64,000 bases of DNA, taken from Tipula vernalis. Taxonomy: Eukaryota; Arthropoda; Insecta; Diptera; Tipulidae. The notes beneath the pieces are model-generated. The model did no database searches. It worked only from the letters and a program-made list of their open reading frames with translations, and was not told the DNA's origin. The stretch spans positions 261,832,245 through 261,896,244 of the forward strand of contig OY282559.1 in NCBI GenBank assembly GCA_958295665.1. Direction: 5' to 3'. Positions 11,395 through 23,798 of the stretch are shown here, one piece after another. The translations under genes were made by a program, and so were the position numbers. Positions within the stretch are counted from its first letter, which is position 1; each line of letters starts with the position of its first letter.

Positions 11395-11840
11395 AGCCAT
11401 CTATTCAACGTAACGTAAACAGACATAATTTAAAAAGCCAGTTGTACCACGATAGAGACAATATCAAAGAACGCCATTTCAATGCAGGTGATAACGTAAG
11501 GGTGCGAACAGACAATGATACGAAATGGAACCCTGGGACAACCACACAGCAAAATAACAGATGGTCATACAGCGTTACATTTCCCGATCAAACCACCAAA
11601 CGCAGACATGCAGATACAATCCGAGAACGACAGAGCCCGCCGACTGCGGCATTAGATAGCAGCCCATACCAACTAAAAGGATCCGCAAATTCATCTGCCA
11701 CCGTTCAACAGAATCGCAGTCCTCAAAATCAACAGGTTTTGGTAATCGGGTCCAAACCAACAACGGAAACAGTAGATCCAACTCCAATTATTCGACGAAG
11801 CCCACGTCCACATAGGGCACCAGTTCGTTTGGATTTGTGA
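11395..11840 (+). pseudogene. Integrase C-terminal tail of the first gypsy element
   Basis: The open frame continues with an RDNIKERHFNAGDNVRVRT block, the small beta-barrel region seen after gypsy integrase cores, then a basic Pro/Arg-rich end (RRSPRPHRAPVRLDL). This is the normal end of pol in elements without env. A purine-rich stretch (gtggtggggagga) follows at about 11857 and could be the polypurine tract. No env gene is present. Confidence 0.7.
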
Positions 11841-12306
11841 TCGCAGTACTCAACTGTGGTGGGGAGGAATGTCATGTGAAGCCAGCTTTAAAGTATTAAA
11901 CGTACTCTTTTTAGTTTTGACAGTAGTATGTTACGTTAGAGTTTTTCCTTTACACGAACAGACACATGTAATTCTAAATATTAATAAAGAATATTAATCC
12001 ACACTTATGTATAATATAATATCTTGTTTAGAAACACTAAACATAACACATTGGAAAAACACAAAAAAAATAATCATAACAAACCTATACTAGCACAAAT
12101 ATTATATGAGGAAAATCAGTAAAAATTAAATTTTATAGTTTGTGTGTTGCTAGAAAAGGACATCTACTCTCAAACACCCTATTTAAGTGATTAGTAATAT
12201 TATCATATTATACTTATAATAAGTTAATAGTGGTCTATAAAAAAGCTATCAACCAAAACATAATTAAAAAAGACCATTGAATAATAATATAAATGATTAT
12301 ACTTAT
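11841..12306. other. Possible 3' LTR of gypsy 1, no gene
   Basis: After the polypurine-like tract at about 11857-11870 the sequence begins TGTCATGTGAAGCC and contains AATAAA (11983-11988), as an LTR should. No second copy was found upstream, so this stays a guess. From about 12010 the sequence is plain AT-rich DNA up to the edge of the THAP element. Confidence 0.35.
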
Positions 12307-13182
12307 AGTATGCATTCACAGTATTGTTTTCGCCCGGTGCGGCGTTTCGATGTGGATTTGGACTTATCGTGATACAACAACAAAAATCATTTAATTTTTT
12401 TTTTTAACTGATCGTTTTTTTGCGACGAATGACATTTAGATTTGTTGTTGTTGTTTTTATAGTAAATACTTCGAAACTCATAATTTTAGCTAAAATTTAC
12501 ATCCAAATGGACACATGACAAAGCAATTGTAAAAAAAATCTATTGGAACTTAAATTTGGTCGTAATAAATCATTAAACAAAGTTTTTTTTATGAAAATAT
12601 TTTGTTCTCAAAACCCAAACATTTTTCATATAAGTAAATGTCTAATTAGCGGCGTCTGTGGTTACAAAAAATCATAAACATAAAGGAGAAAAGAAGCGAA
12701 GTCTGGGGTGGGATTTTGCACAAAAGGCGAGAAGAGAATTTATCTCTCTTTTTAAAAGAATAAGTTTTTACTCCATTTCATTCGGTCAATGTCGCTTTTT
12801 CTATTGCGATCTCAGTTAATTATATTATGTATAAGAGCTATCTCCTTTTCTCCGCTTCGACCACGTCCCTTCGTTGGTGAGAGACGCAGACGAATGATAG
12901 TTGAAATAGAATATCATTTTATTTTGAATAGTTGAGATCGCATTAATAAAATATATTTCTACCGAGCGAAATTGACGATTGGAAAAATAAAAATCGCGCC
13001 TCGGGTGGCGGGTTTAAAAACAATAACTACAATATAGAAATTTGACAGCTTCATTTGTGTTCACTTGTTGACTTGTGTGTGCGAATTTTTATTGAATTGT
13101 TTTATTTAGTTTATAATTTTATACTAATAAAAGACATTTTGTTTATATTAAGAATTATTATTTATTGTATGATTGTTCATTG

Positions 13183-14188
13183 TTAAACAAATTTGTCGTC
13201 GCTAAGTATCGGTGGCGAAATATTAGACAAGGCACAAATCACGGTCATGATATCGTCCACATAAGGTATAACAGAAACTCCTATCTTTTCCGATAAAATT
13301 CTGAAAATCTTCAACCGGGCAATTCTCCGCTCTACATGCACGCGAGCTGCGGCAATTTTCGTGTTTCGTTCTACGTCTTCTTTAGAGAATGTCTCAAACA
13401 TGAATGTAGGCCTTATCATCTCAATTCCGCTATTTGATAGTTCGTCAGCTATCATAAAGCCTTTATCGACCATTACAGCGTCTCCAGGCTTCAGCAATTT
13501 CAATAATTCGGAATCTTTATTGAAAATTGCCTTATCAGACGATCTGCCTGTTGAAACTTTACTGAGAAAGTTGATGCATCCCGAAGGTGAAACACCAATC
13601 AAAATTTTTAAAGTATGCATACCCTTGTAGTTCGAATACGTACAAGTTCTGCACGTCAAACAGCGGAACGCCACCGTCTTTATTTCTGTACAATCCAGAA
13701 TCGTTCTTACATTAGAAAAATCTCGGAAACACGTTGGTAAATTTTTGAGATTTCGTTCCTCCGATTGCCAATAAATTAACTTCTTTGTTAATTTTGCTAA
13801 CAAACTTATTGTGTCAGCAAAGTACAGTTTCGCGGTTTTATCGCTTAGTTCAAATCCAATTGCCAATTCTGCAAAGGAACAATTTGATTTCAATTTGTGC
13901 ATTGTGAGCAGAATTCGATTTCTCATTGACATTGAGCATCGTTCATCTTTCCTGACGTTTTCACAAAGCTCCACTAACACATTCAAAATTGCGATGGATG
14001 GTAACCCTGTCATCGTATTAATTTTAGTCTCCGTATTCCAAAGCGAAGCTATATTTACGAATTTTATGTCCGATTGAATACATTTATTTAAAACTTCTGG
14101 TTTGCACTGTACCCCTTCTGAAGTAGGTCCTTTATTACCGTCGTGCTCCAAGCAATCACTTGCTGTCATATCTTCTTGAGTGTCAAAG
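13183..14188 (-). CDS. THAP-DDE transposase, exon 2 (DDE_Tnp_4 domain)
   Basis: After a 68-bp intron (acceptor tatgtag) the frame runs 335 codons without a stop. A helix-turn-helix-like segment (CSFAELAIGFELSDKTAKLY) is followed by the DDE_Tnp_4 nuclease. The first Asp is in TILDCTEI (codon 13695-13693), the second in VMVDKGFM (13467-13465) and the Glu in HVERRIARLK (13332-13330). It also carries the family block SNYKGMHTLKILIGVSPSG. All catalytic residues are present and the exon is intact. Together with precise ends this suggests a recently active copy. No other open frame of this size is needed for the group, although some PIF relatives carry a second Myb-like gene that is not seen here. 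Confidence 0.9.
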
Positions 14189-14256
14189 CTACATAAAAAA
14201 GAAGTAGAAACAATAATATCGGCTTACTTAAACTTCTAATATGTCATTTTACAAAC

Positions 14257-14594
14257 CTAGAAGTGCTTGCTTTCATAGCAGATCTCATCATCAGCCGGTG
14301 TGCTCTGGAGCTGTCATGAATCCGTTTTGGTTTTATGGATGATTGTGGCAGATTTTCAGTTGGAAATGCCTTTTTTGACAAGTATTCATTCGAGTTGCTA
14401 CTATGAATGGCTCGCAATAAATACCTCGAGTCAAAATGCCGACTGCATATAAAAAAATTCTTAGGAAATTCCTTGTCCATTTTTAAGACAATCTTCCATT
14501 TTAGAATTTCCGATGGCCGCCGTAATACCCTCTTTGGAAGTTTGTGCATCGATACCACCTCTGACTTGTACTCATTACATTGGGGAACTCCGCA
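14257..14594 (-). CDS. THAP-DDE transposase, exon 1 (THAP finger)
   Basis: This exon encodes a THAP-type C2CH zinc finger. A Cys pair (CGVPQC) starts at 14594, a basic loop follows (MHKLPKRVLRRPSEIL), and the second pair is in FFICSRHFDSRYL. THAP domains bind the transposon ends in this group. The reading frame is open from 14594, but no in-frame ATG precedes the first Cys; a TGA comes first at about 14604-14606. The true start is therefore in a further upstream exon, or has been lost near the 12-T run at about 14613-14624. The donor is AG|gtttgt (intron 14256-14189) and the split Ser codon is completed in exon 2. Confidence 0.82.
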
Positions 14595-15311
14595 GTGAGC
14601 AATTCATTTCACTTTTTTTTTTTTAATTCAGCCATGTCTATATAAAACACTTCACTGTAAATATTACGTTTTGTATTTATTTTGTGACACTATGCAACTA
14701 TAATATTATAATATAGCTGTCAAATAGATAGTTATAGCTTAAAATCTGTATCTTAAGTTGTATTTCCAAGTTTTAATTAATAATTTTAATTACTATTTTC
14801 CCGAATCGTACCAAAACATTCAAAGTAAAATAACCAAACGTCAAATCTTATATTGTAGTTATGATTTCAATACTTGCCACCAGAAGGTCACTCCAATCGT
14901 CAATAGTGTTCGTATTAAGTTTAAGTAAAAGAGACACAAAACTCGCTTCTCGCTTTTTGTGCAAAATCCCAGTCCTGTTATCACTGTTGAGGTATTAATA
15001 ATTCATTTTGAAGTTTGCAATTTGTCAAAACAATAAAGAAAAAAATGATTGACAGTTTTCATTTTTAAAATAAATATCGATGTGTCGATAAGTTTCAAAT
15101 TTTATATTACGAAAACAATTAAAAATTTACTATGGTTGACAAATTTTTTTGGATTCGATGTTGTTTTTCACCGCCATATCCGCCATGGTAAAGGAGCATT
15201 TCTTTTGCTAATATCGTGAAGAAAAACAACAACAAAAACTAAAATCTGAAAACAAGATCGAAACGCAGAGCGAAAACAATACTGTGAATGCATACTTAAA
15301 ATCAACGGTAA

Positions 15312-16464
15312 TTGACGATTGGAGCCGTGATTTTAGAAAAAGTATTTGAGGCTACTCGGCTTCAAAAAATTTCCATTATATCATATTTAGTTCGTTCTGC
15401 GAGCGCTGATATTAATTTTTGGTCGTCGTTACAGCTTTATTTGATTCCGATAGGTAGTGCTTTTTCTATATTATTCAATATCGACGAAAATTTTAAATTA
15501 TTCAAAAGAAATTGGCACGAATATGTGACTGCAGCTGGCATTGATAAATGCCCCGTCACGGAAGAAAAAAAGAAAATCAATTTGCTGTTGACACTCGTTG
15601 GAGATGAAGCGAAAATTAAATATACACATTTTTCATTAACCGAAGAGGAAAAAGACACAAGATTTAGAAAATGTTCTAAATCTGATTGGAAGTCGTCTAG
15701 TGTCAAAAAGGAACGTGTTATACGACAGATATTTGTTCCACACCTGTAGTCAGAATGATAACGAATCGTTCGATACATATTTGATTCGTTTGCACAAAAT
15801 CATCGACGTGCGTAAATACAATCAAGGCGTCACAGCTGATCACTTGTTGCGGGACCGTGTAGCATTTGACATTAGAGATACGAATCTTAAAAATAGATTT
15901 CTGTCAGAAGATCCCGATACTTTAACACTGGATAAGATAATTCAAGAGGTTAAAGTCAGCGAGGTTACGGAGGATCGATTTAAATCCATAATAGGCGACA
16001 AATTTACAAAAGTTAAAAACAAGTATAAATTTTGTGCGACGTATCATGTGTTCGATAAAAATTTATGTCCCGCGTTTGGAAAAAAGTGCAAATCATGTAA
16101 CGGGAATAATCATTTCGAAGTAGTGTGTAAAAAGAAAAATAATAATAAAATGGGAAAGAAAAATGACATTAAAGCGGTAAAAAAAATAACAATTTCAAAT
16201 AATAATAATAGTGATAGTGAGAATTCATTTACTATAACTACCGTGATTGAATCGAATAAGGGTAATAGTCGTGCAGATTTAACTTTAAAATTCAATGGAG
16301 AATGGCAAAAAGTGACGTGTGATCCTGATTCGGGTGCACAAGCTTGTTTGATTGGGCTTAATCAATTACGTAAATTGACTAATAATAATTTTACGTTAAA
16401 TAACTCTAAAGTGACTTTCGCTTTGGGAAGTTTTGGAACAAGTGAAGGTACCGTGCCTCCATAA
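15312..16464 (+). pseudogene. Gag-protease of the second Ty3/gypsy element
   Basis: Two overlapping frames (about 15420-15749 and 15700-16464) carry gag: FKLFKRNWHEYVTAAGI, then NDNESFDTYLIRLHKII and LRDRVAFDIRD. A zinc-knuckle region follows (CATYHVFDKNLCPAFGKKC, then CKSCNGNNHFEVVC). The frame continues into a protease-like segment with DPDSGAQACLIGL, where DSGA is the active-site triad. The overlap at 15700-15749 is a frame change inside gag, so this copy is damaged. A tRNA-complement-like TGGAGCCGTGA at about 15320 might be the primer-binding site, but this is unproven. Confidence 0.8.
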
Positions 16465-18016
16465 TAATAGAAAATATTCAATAATTTTCCATGTGGCCGA
16501 TAATGCTCACTATGCGTTATTGTCTGAGAACGCGTATACTATTCTCGGGCTTATTCGTTATGATAATTGTGTTTTGCGGAATGAACATGCTGTGAATAAA
16601 ATAACGAATGATGACAGTATAAGTCTAGGTGATAAGGATCCGAAGTATAAAAGTCTTTTAAATCTAGCCAATCAAATCATACAGACGTATAGCGACGTAT
16701 TCGAGGGTTATGGACACTTACCAGGAGAAGTGGAAATAGAAGTGGATGAAACAGTGAAGCATGTTATTCTGTCTCCTCGTCGTATACCCATGGCATTACG
16801 AGCACAGTTAAAAGCCGAATTAGATGGACTTATTAAAGAGGGTATAATCGCACCTGAAAAAGCTAACACAAAGTGGATTAGTAATATATTACTTGTTAAG
16901 AAAGCGAACTCATGTATGATCTGTCTAGATCCCATATCTCTAAATGTCACAATAAAAAGGCCTCATCGTCAGAGTACAACAATTGATGAAATCTTCCCTG
17001 AGCTGGGAAAAGCAAAAGTATTCTCCACGGGCGATACAACTAAGGGTTTTTGGCAGTTGAAATTGTCAGAAGCGAGCAGTAAGTTAACAACCTTTTGGAC
17101 TCCGTTTGGACGAATGAGATGGTTGCGATGTCCTTTTGGTATATCATCGGCTCCGGAACTGTTCCAGATGAAAATGTATGAAATTGTACATGACTTAAAG
17201 GGTATTGAAATACTAGCTAATGACATATTAATTTACGGAATAGGTAACACTATGGCCGAAGCAATAATGGATCATAATGTAAAATTGGAGAAGTTACTAA
17301 TACGTTTGCGTGAGAATAATTGCAAACTTAACAAAAAGAAATTAAACCTCTGTTGTTCAGAAGTAAAATTTTTCGGACATGTGTTATCAAATAAAGGTCT
17401 GAAAGCTGATGAAACGAAAATTTCAGCAATAAAAAATATGCCATCGCCTAAAGATAAGTCGAATTTGTAAAGATTTCTAGGAATGTTGAACTATTTAGGA
17501 AGATACATAAAAAATCTAAGCGCAGAAAGCTCCGTTCTTCGAAAATTAACAATCGAAAAGGCAGAATGGAAATGGACGCAAGAGGAAGAACATGTATTTC
17601 AAAAATTGAAAATGCTAGTCGCCGATACAAAATCTCTAAAATATTTTGAAGTCGGAAAACTGCTCACTGTAGAGTGTGATTCAAGCAGCACTGGATTAGG
17701 AGTTGTTGTTCTTCAGGATGAACAAGTAATCGCGTATGCATCTCGTACGCTAACAGCAGCGGAAAAAAATGATCCTATAATCGAGAAAGAGTTGTTGGCC
17801 ATAGTGTTTGCATGTGTACGATTCGATCAGCTCATCGTTGGCAATGTAAAAACTCTGAAAAAGACCGATCATAAACCGCTAATATTCAATAAACCACTGT
17901 TAAAAGCACCAAAGCGATTGCAGTTAATGCTTATGGTACTCCAGCGCTACAACATTGAACTGAAATTTATCGAGGGTAAAAAGAACGTGATTGCTGATAC
18001 ATTATCTAGGGCATAA
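16433..18016 (+). pseudogene. RT-RNase H of the second Ty3/gypsy element
   Basis: RT reads LKAELDGLIKEGIIAPE, WISNILLVKKANS, then GDTTKGFWQLKLSE where most relatives have an LD-type catalytic block, and FGISSAPELFQ. The active-site box is LANDILIY at about 17212-17235, so the first Asp of the DD pair is Asn (codon 17218). This residue change should abolish polymerisation. After a stop at 17468-17470 the frame resumes with RFLGMLNYLGRYI and RNase H: VECDSSSTGLGVVVL, ELLAIVFACVRFD, KKTDHKPL, ending IADTLSRA. Domain order is normal for Ty3/gypsy. Confidence 0.88.
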
Positions 18017-18974
18017 TTAAAGGTACCAGAGGATTTTAATTTTATTAATCGGTCAAACGTTTTTAAAGTAAAAGTAGCTGAAAACAAGGTTTTCAAAAGA
18101 TTTCGGAAAATTAATTTAGTCGAATCACTAAAAATCTCAGATTAAAGAATTGATAACATAAAAACAGAAACCATGAAAGATCAGTCGTTGCAAAAATTAA
18201 TTCCTTTCATTTGTAATGGATGGCCAAATCGAATACATGAAGTCCCTGACGATATACGATTATATTATAAATACAAACATGAACTTTCAACGCAAGATGG
18301 ATTGATATTTAGAAATTGTAAAATATTAATTCCTTAGTCTACGGAAAATTATGGTTAAGAAAGTTTACGTTGCACATAACGGCATAGAGACGTCGATCAA
18401 GTTGGCGAAGGATAATATTTTCTGGCCGAATATGTCAACGGAAATAAAAGAAAAAGTTCAAATGTGTGATATCTGCGTGAAGTGTTCGAGTTCACAATGT
18501 AATCCATTCCACTTCCTACATATCCATTCCAGTATGTATCAATGGATATGCTCGCGACAAAATTAAAAGGAAAAGAATATAATTTGCTTGTTGCTTTGGA
18601 ACACTACTCAAATTTCTTTGAACTTGAGGTTTTAAGAGATTTAACACCGGGTGCTGTAATAGAACAATGCAAAAGAAATTTTAGTCGTCATGGAATTCCT
18701 CAGCGAGTCTGTACTGACAACGGTACTAATTTTGTCAACAGACAATTCAAAGACTTCGAAAGGTCGTGGGAATTTGAACACGTTTCGTCATCTCCACGTC
18801 ACCCAAGAGGTAATGGAAAGGCAGAGGCAGCAGTAAAGATTGCTAAGAGTCTAATAAAGAAAGCGGAGGAATCTCATCAAGATATTTGGTACTGTTTGTT
18901 AAGCTGGCGGAAATCCCCGAACAAAATTAATTCAGGTCCAGTTCAGAGATTGTTCTCAAGAAAAACGCGATCTG
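18017..18974 (+). pseudogene. Integrase of the second Ty3/gypsy element, 5' part
   Basis: Zinc-binding and core regions are readable: VYVAHNGIETSIKLAK, then MCDICVKCSSSQ (Cys pair, first His position altered). The core has Asp in SMDMLAT (codon 18544), Asp in CTDNGTNF (18716) and Glu in GKAEAAVK (18824), with D35E spacing. The frame stays open to 18974, where a 1.9-kb transposon is inserted. The integrase tail resumes at 20876. Stops in 18017-18350 break the link to RNase H. Confidence 0.85.
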
Positions 18975-19311
18975 TAGTGCGATTTTGTTGTGTACATGGG
19001 AATTTACTCACAGGGAGTTTTGTATACGTACACCATGTAAAGTATAAAATTTTGTTACTGTGTGTTGTCAATAATTTTATTTGTGTTCGTGTGGTATTTG
19101 TACCAGTAAGCATCAAAAATTATTCAATCGGGTGAAATCGGTTCAAATTTTTTGGTGCTTATCTTCCTATGGGAATATTTTTTCCCATGCTTTTTAGATT
19201 GGGAATATGGGAATATTGACATTTTGAATTGTATGTTTTAGGTTTACAATTTTTTTTGTCAATTTTAATGAAATTTTTTTTTAGATTAAGAACAAATTTA
19301 AACTAAACTAA

Positions 19312-19312
<1 letters not shown>

Positions 19313-19352
<40 letters not shown>
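19313..19352. repeat. TA microsatellite, left of the foldback
   Basis: About 20 TA units directly abut the CCGGGTG end of the foldback element. Confidence 0.9.
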
Positions 19353-20163
<811 letters not shown>

Positions 20164-20875
20164 TGGTAAGTAATGAATGTAATACATTAGTGCGTACAAT
20201 ATAGTGGAGTTTTTATTTTTTATCTATAATTTTAATATATTGTAGCATTTTTAAATAATTTGGCTGAAGTTTATCTTTTGGCGGCTACTGATTTTTGCCC
20301 CATTTAAAATTTAAAAATCTAAAATAATTTATATTCTAAATCCTCAATATGTATTTTAAAATTAACTCTCGTCAATCTCATGTCGATTTCGATTAGCCTT
20401 TTACCAAATCTTTGAAAGATCATTCGATTCGACGTTTATATAAACATGTCCTATGATTTTTACACTCGATAAAAAACACAACATATTGTGTTATATGCAT
20501 AACAACATAACAACAACAGGTTAATTCTTTAATATAAAATATTTATATATAAATAAAGCAGAAACACAAAAAACACATAAAACACAAATGACGCTTTCAA
20601 AATGACAGTTCTATTTGTGTTTTGTTAGTAAATCTGCCAAAAAATCGAGATTCGTATAATAACAACAATTTTGCTCGACCGAGCGACTTTTCTTGACAAA
20701 TCGAACAGTTTGACAGCAGAAAGAGCAGGCTTGCTCTTTTTTGGTGAATCGAAAACCACATCAAATAAAAAATAAACAAAAACAACATTCACTAACACAT
20801 CAACATTTGAAAATACTATTGCGTTCCGGTTATTTACTCCCATACTCTCATGTACACAACAAAATCGCAGTACTG

Positions 20876-21342
20876 GTGTTCCATCGTGTAATGAACAATA
20901 CTTACCAAAAATAATCGACAATGTCCCTGAAAAGATAAAAGTGCTATCTTACTTTGATAGAAAAACAAAAAGTATTCCAGAATTGGAAATAGGGCAGTCC
21001 GTAGCAATTCAGGTACATCCGCAAATTGATAAAGAATGGTCGCTTGGAGTTATTGAGCAATAGCTCAAAGATCGTTCTTACTTGGTAAATGTAGACGGTT
21101 CTAAATTCAGATGCAATATCGTTAATATCAAACCGTTTGTGAAAGAGGAACCTACGGATAAAGACGACCAAAATATACTTACACTTGGTACCAGAAGCAG
21201 CAGTAACTCTTTTAATATACCAGAGGCTCCTGAAATTATAGCTCAACAGGGTATTCACAGTTCCACACAACAATTAACAGGTCGTCCTAAACGAAACATA
21301 AAATTACCAAGTCACTTGAGTGATTATCTGCTTTACTAGTAA
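20876..21342 (+). pseudogene. Integrase C-terminus of the second Ty3/gypsy element
   Basis: This continues pol after the inserted element: a region ending in LEIGQSVAIQVHPQIDKEW (the barrel fold that follows integrase), an in-frame stop at 21061-21063, then YLVNVDGSKFRCNIVNIKPF and a tail ending RPKRNIKLPSHLSDYLLY. A Tc1 element is inserted three bases after the stop codon, in what should be the region before the 3' LTR. Confidence 0.8.
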
Positions 21343-21344
21343 TA

Positions 21345-23094
21345 CACTGTCAAAACACTGTCAAAAAAACCCGGACACTACATTTTTTCAGTAAATATTT
21401 GTGTTAACGGTAACTATTCGCATTATTCACGTTATGGTTGTACGAAATAATATAATGTGCGCCAAAAGGCACTAACGGATCAAGTTTTCGTTTAATAAAA
21501 GTAACCACAGGATCAAAACATTTGAAATAACAAAATTACCGAAAAACGGATATTGATATATCTTCATCTTTATTTAAATAAAAACCAACAATCAATCTAA
21601 GTGGTCGGTACTCTAGTATCGAGTATTTCCGCCACGAGCTCTGATCACATCTAGCATTCTTTTTGGCATACTGTGCACAAGGTTTGCAACGTACTCCTGA
21701 GGTATCATTTCCCATTCTTCCTGCAGAGCTGATTGAAGATGATCCAAGGTTTCTGGAACGACTTCCCTTTGCCTTAAACGACGCCCTAGCATATCCCACA
21801 TGTGCTCATTGGGATTAAGGTCAGGGCTGCGAGCGGGCCAAACAATTCGATCAATTCCCACCTCATTCAAATAATTGTTGACCACGTTTGCAACGTGGGG
21901 CCTGGCGTTATCATGCATTAGTTTAAATTGCTGTCCAATAAATGGGGCGTATGGAACCACAAATTCTTCTAGACATTCCACGATATACCTTTGGGCAGTT
22001 ATAGTGCCGCCGCGTAGAAATACAAGATCCGTACGGGCGTCTATAGAAATGCCTGCCCACACCATTAGTGAGCGGCCATCAAATGGGACTCTTGGGGATA
22101 TGGCACATTGTGAATATCGCTCTCCGGATCTCCGCCATACTCTTTCCCGTCCATCCGGTGATCGCAGACAGAACCTTGATTCATCAGTGAACAACACGGA
22201 CGTCCAGTCGTCCGTAGTCCAACTGACGTGGCTACGAGCAAAAGTCAAACGGTTTCTTCGATGAGCTGGGAGAAGCTCTGGCCCTGTAGCAGCCCTCCTG
22301 GACTGCAATCCATGTTCATTTAATCTTCGCGATGCTGTGATAACTGAAATATTGACACCACGTACCTGTGCCAATCGACCAGCGACGATTCTAGCTGTTT
22401 GGAAACGATCTCGCAGTACCATTGATACCATAAACCGATCGTCCCGCTCGTTTGTTGCTCTTTTACGACCTGATCCAACCGTTCGCTCATACTGAGCAGT
22501 TTCACGATATCGTTTAATAGCGTCTTGAACTGTACTTCGAGGGAAATTTAGGTGGGCAGCAATATAACGCACGCTACGGCCATCCTCACTCAAAGCGATT
22601 ACTTTTGCGATATTTTCTGGTTTCATAATTATAATATTTGCTAATAATAATAACTAAGCACTGTTAACGTAAACTGTAATAATAATACTAACAATAAATG
22701 CTACTTTAAATGTTTCAAAACAATTGTTTGTTTTCTTTTGATTTATTTTTACCGTCCTACTTTACGCCTGGAGTAGCCAAATCGAGGACGGGCGGCTACA
22801 GAGATCCGTCTTTGTAAACCACCTGCACATTGCATTGCTTCATGCCAACCTTTTCAAAACAATTGATAGATGCCCATTTATTTAGAAACGTAACAATCGA
22901 AATTTTGAATATTTTTCATTTATTACACTTTGTTGCTGTGATTGGATTTTAAATAAAAAAATACGGTTTCTGTTACACCTATTTTTCGGTTATGTACTAT
23001 TTAATATGACAGTGCCTTTAAAATAGCGTAATTGCTCTAGAAATTGAAGATTTACGAAGAAATTCAAGTGTCCGGGTTTTTTTGACGAGCAGTG
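21345..23094 (-). mobile_element. Complete Tc1 element
   Basis: Inverted ends begin CACTG and share GTCAAAAAAACCCGGACACT. The left end has an extra direct copy of the first bases (CACTGTCAAAA). TA flanks both sides (21343-21344 and 23095-23096), as expected for Tc1/mariner. It contains one uninterrupted transposase gene on the minus strand. It is inserted after the pol end of the second gypsy element. Confidence 0.93.
21613..22626 (-). CDS. Tc1-family transposase, intact
   Basis: A 337-residue protein with an ATG start at 22626-22624 and stop at 21615-21613, the normal length for Tc1 transposases. The N-terminal half has two helix-turn-helix units (SVRYIAAHLNFPRSTVQDAI, then VNISVITASRRLNEHGL) separated by the GRKR AT-hook-like motif. 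The catalytic core has the first Asp in VLFTDESRF, the second in LMHDNARPH and the Glu in DLNPNEHMWDMLGRR. Thirty-four residues separate the last two, so it is DD34E. No stop or frame shift is present, so it may be active or recently active. Transposase acts in the nucleus by cut-and-paste at TA. Confidence 0.97.
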   Translation of the reverse strand: MKPENIAKVIALSEDGRSVRYIAAHLNFPRSTVQDAIKRYRETAQYERTVGSGRKRATNERDDRFMVSMVLRDRFQTARIVAGRLAQVRGVNISVITASRRLNEHGLQSRRAATGPELLPAHRRNRLTFARSHVSWTTDDWTSVLFTDESRFCLRSPDGRERVWRRSGERYSQCAISPRVPFDGRSLMVWAGISIDARTDLVFLRGGTITAQRYIVECLEEFVVPYAPFIGQQFKLMHDNARPHVANVVNNYLNEVGIDRIVWPARSPDLNPNEHMWDMLGRRLRQREVVPETLDHLQSALQEEWEMIPQEYVANLVHSMPKRMLDVIRARGGNTRY

Positions 23095-23096
23095 TA

Positions 23097-23798
23097 GTTT
23101 CTTCAATTTAATTTTTTAAAGTAAATTCATTATCATTTCGTTTAAATACTTATGTACGTAAAGTGTATTTTATGTTTTAATTTAAAAAGGGAAGATTTTA
23201 TATGGAAAATATTCTAATCTATATCCATATTAGATTTAACATATCAATGATAATGAATTTTCCATATGGAGATTGTGGTTCAGTTGTACGAGTGAGGCCA
23301 AGGAAGAATATAATAAAAAAGCATGTTTCTTTAAGTTTTTTTTATGAAGTTAAATTGTGTGTTTTATTCATGTAAATATAAAACCATAACAATACCTAAA
23401 CCTATTTGTTAGAGGTATCACCTTCCGGAGCATAATTACAGATATTACATTTTTCTATTTTTAGCTCAAAATTTGTGAACTGGAGATAGTTGAGCGATCC
23501 AAAGGCAAATCGGCACAACAATTACTTGCTGTAAAACTTATTGTTATAATCTTTTTCATTCGGCATCTTTTGAATATTTAAACTCAAAAATCCCGCGGCG
23601 TAGTTAACTATTATTATTCTCGAATTATTGAAAGCTGTCGACTCAAAATTTTGGTAATTTAGTGGCTACTAGGTGTTCAGTTATTCACTTACAGGATTTT
23701 AGCGAAATTTTTCAGTTTCCAATTTTATTTTTACAAAACAAATAAATAAAACCCATTTTACAAAATATATTACTAAACGAATATTATTCTCTTTACAG
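23097..23798. other. End of the giant intron, no gene
   Basis: This may hold the 3' LTR of the second gypsy element: an AAAAAGGGAAGA purine tract lies near 23186. No matching 5' copy was found. A small inverted repeat is present (ATTCATTATCATT near 23126 against its complement near 23248). It ends in a polypyrimidine acceptor (ttctctttacag). Confidence 0.45.

Larger units (their letters stand above)
12307..15295 (-). mobile_element. ISL2EU-type (PIF/Harbinger-like) DNA transposon
   Basis: Both ends share AGTATGCATTCACAGTATTG followed by TTTTCGC in inverted orientation (12307-12333 and 15269-15295). They then share a weaker match around GCGTTTCGAT. Between them lies a spliced THAP + DDE transposase on the minus strand. 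The combination of an N-terminal THAP finger and a DDE_Tnp_4 domain is characteristic of the ISL2EU group. The target-site duplication is not clear: the flanks read TAT and TAA. It is inserted between the two gypsy elements, or in the 5' LTR/leader of the second. Confidence 0.85.

Noticed and set aside
7332..12300. Paired LTRs for the first gypsy element
   Set aside because: I could not match the region before gag to the region after pol; only a polypurine-like tract and a TGT start were seen.
12301..15300. Target duplication for the THAP element
   Set aside because: Flanking bases TAT and TAA do not give an unambiguous duplication with any reading of the ends.
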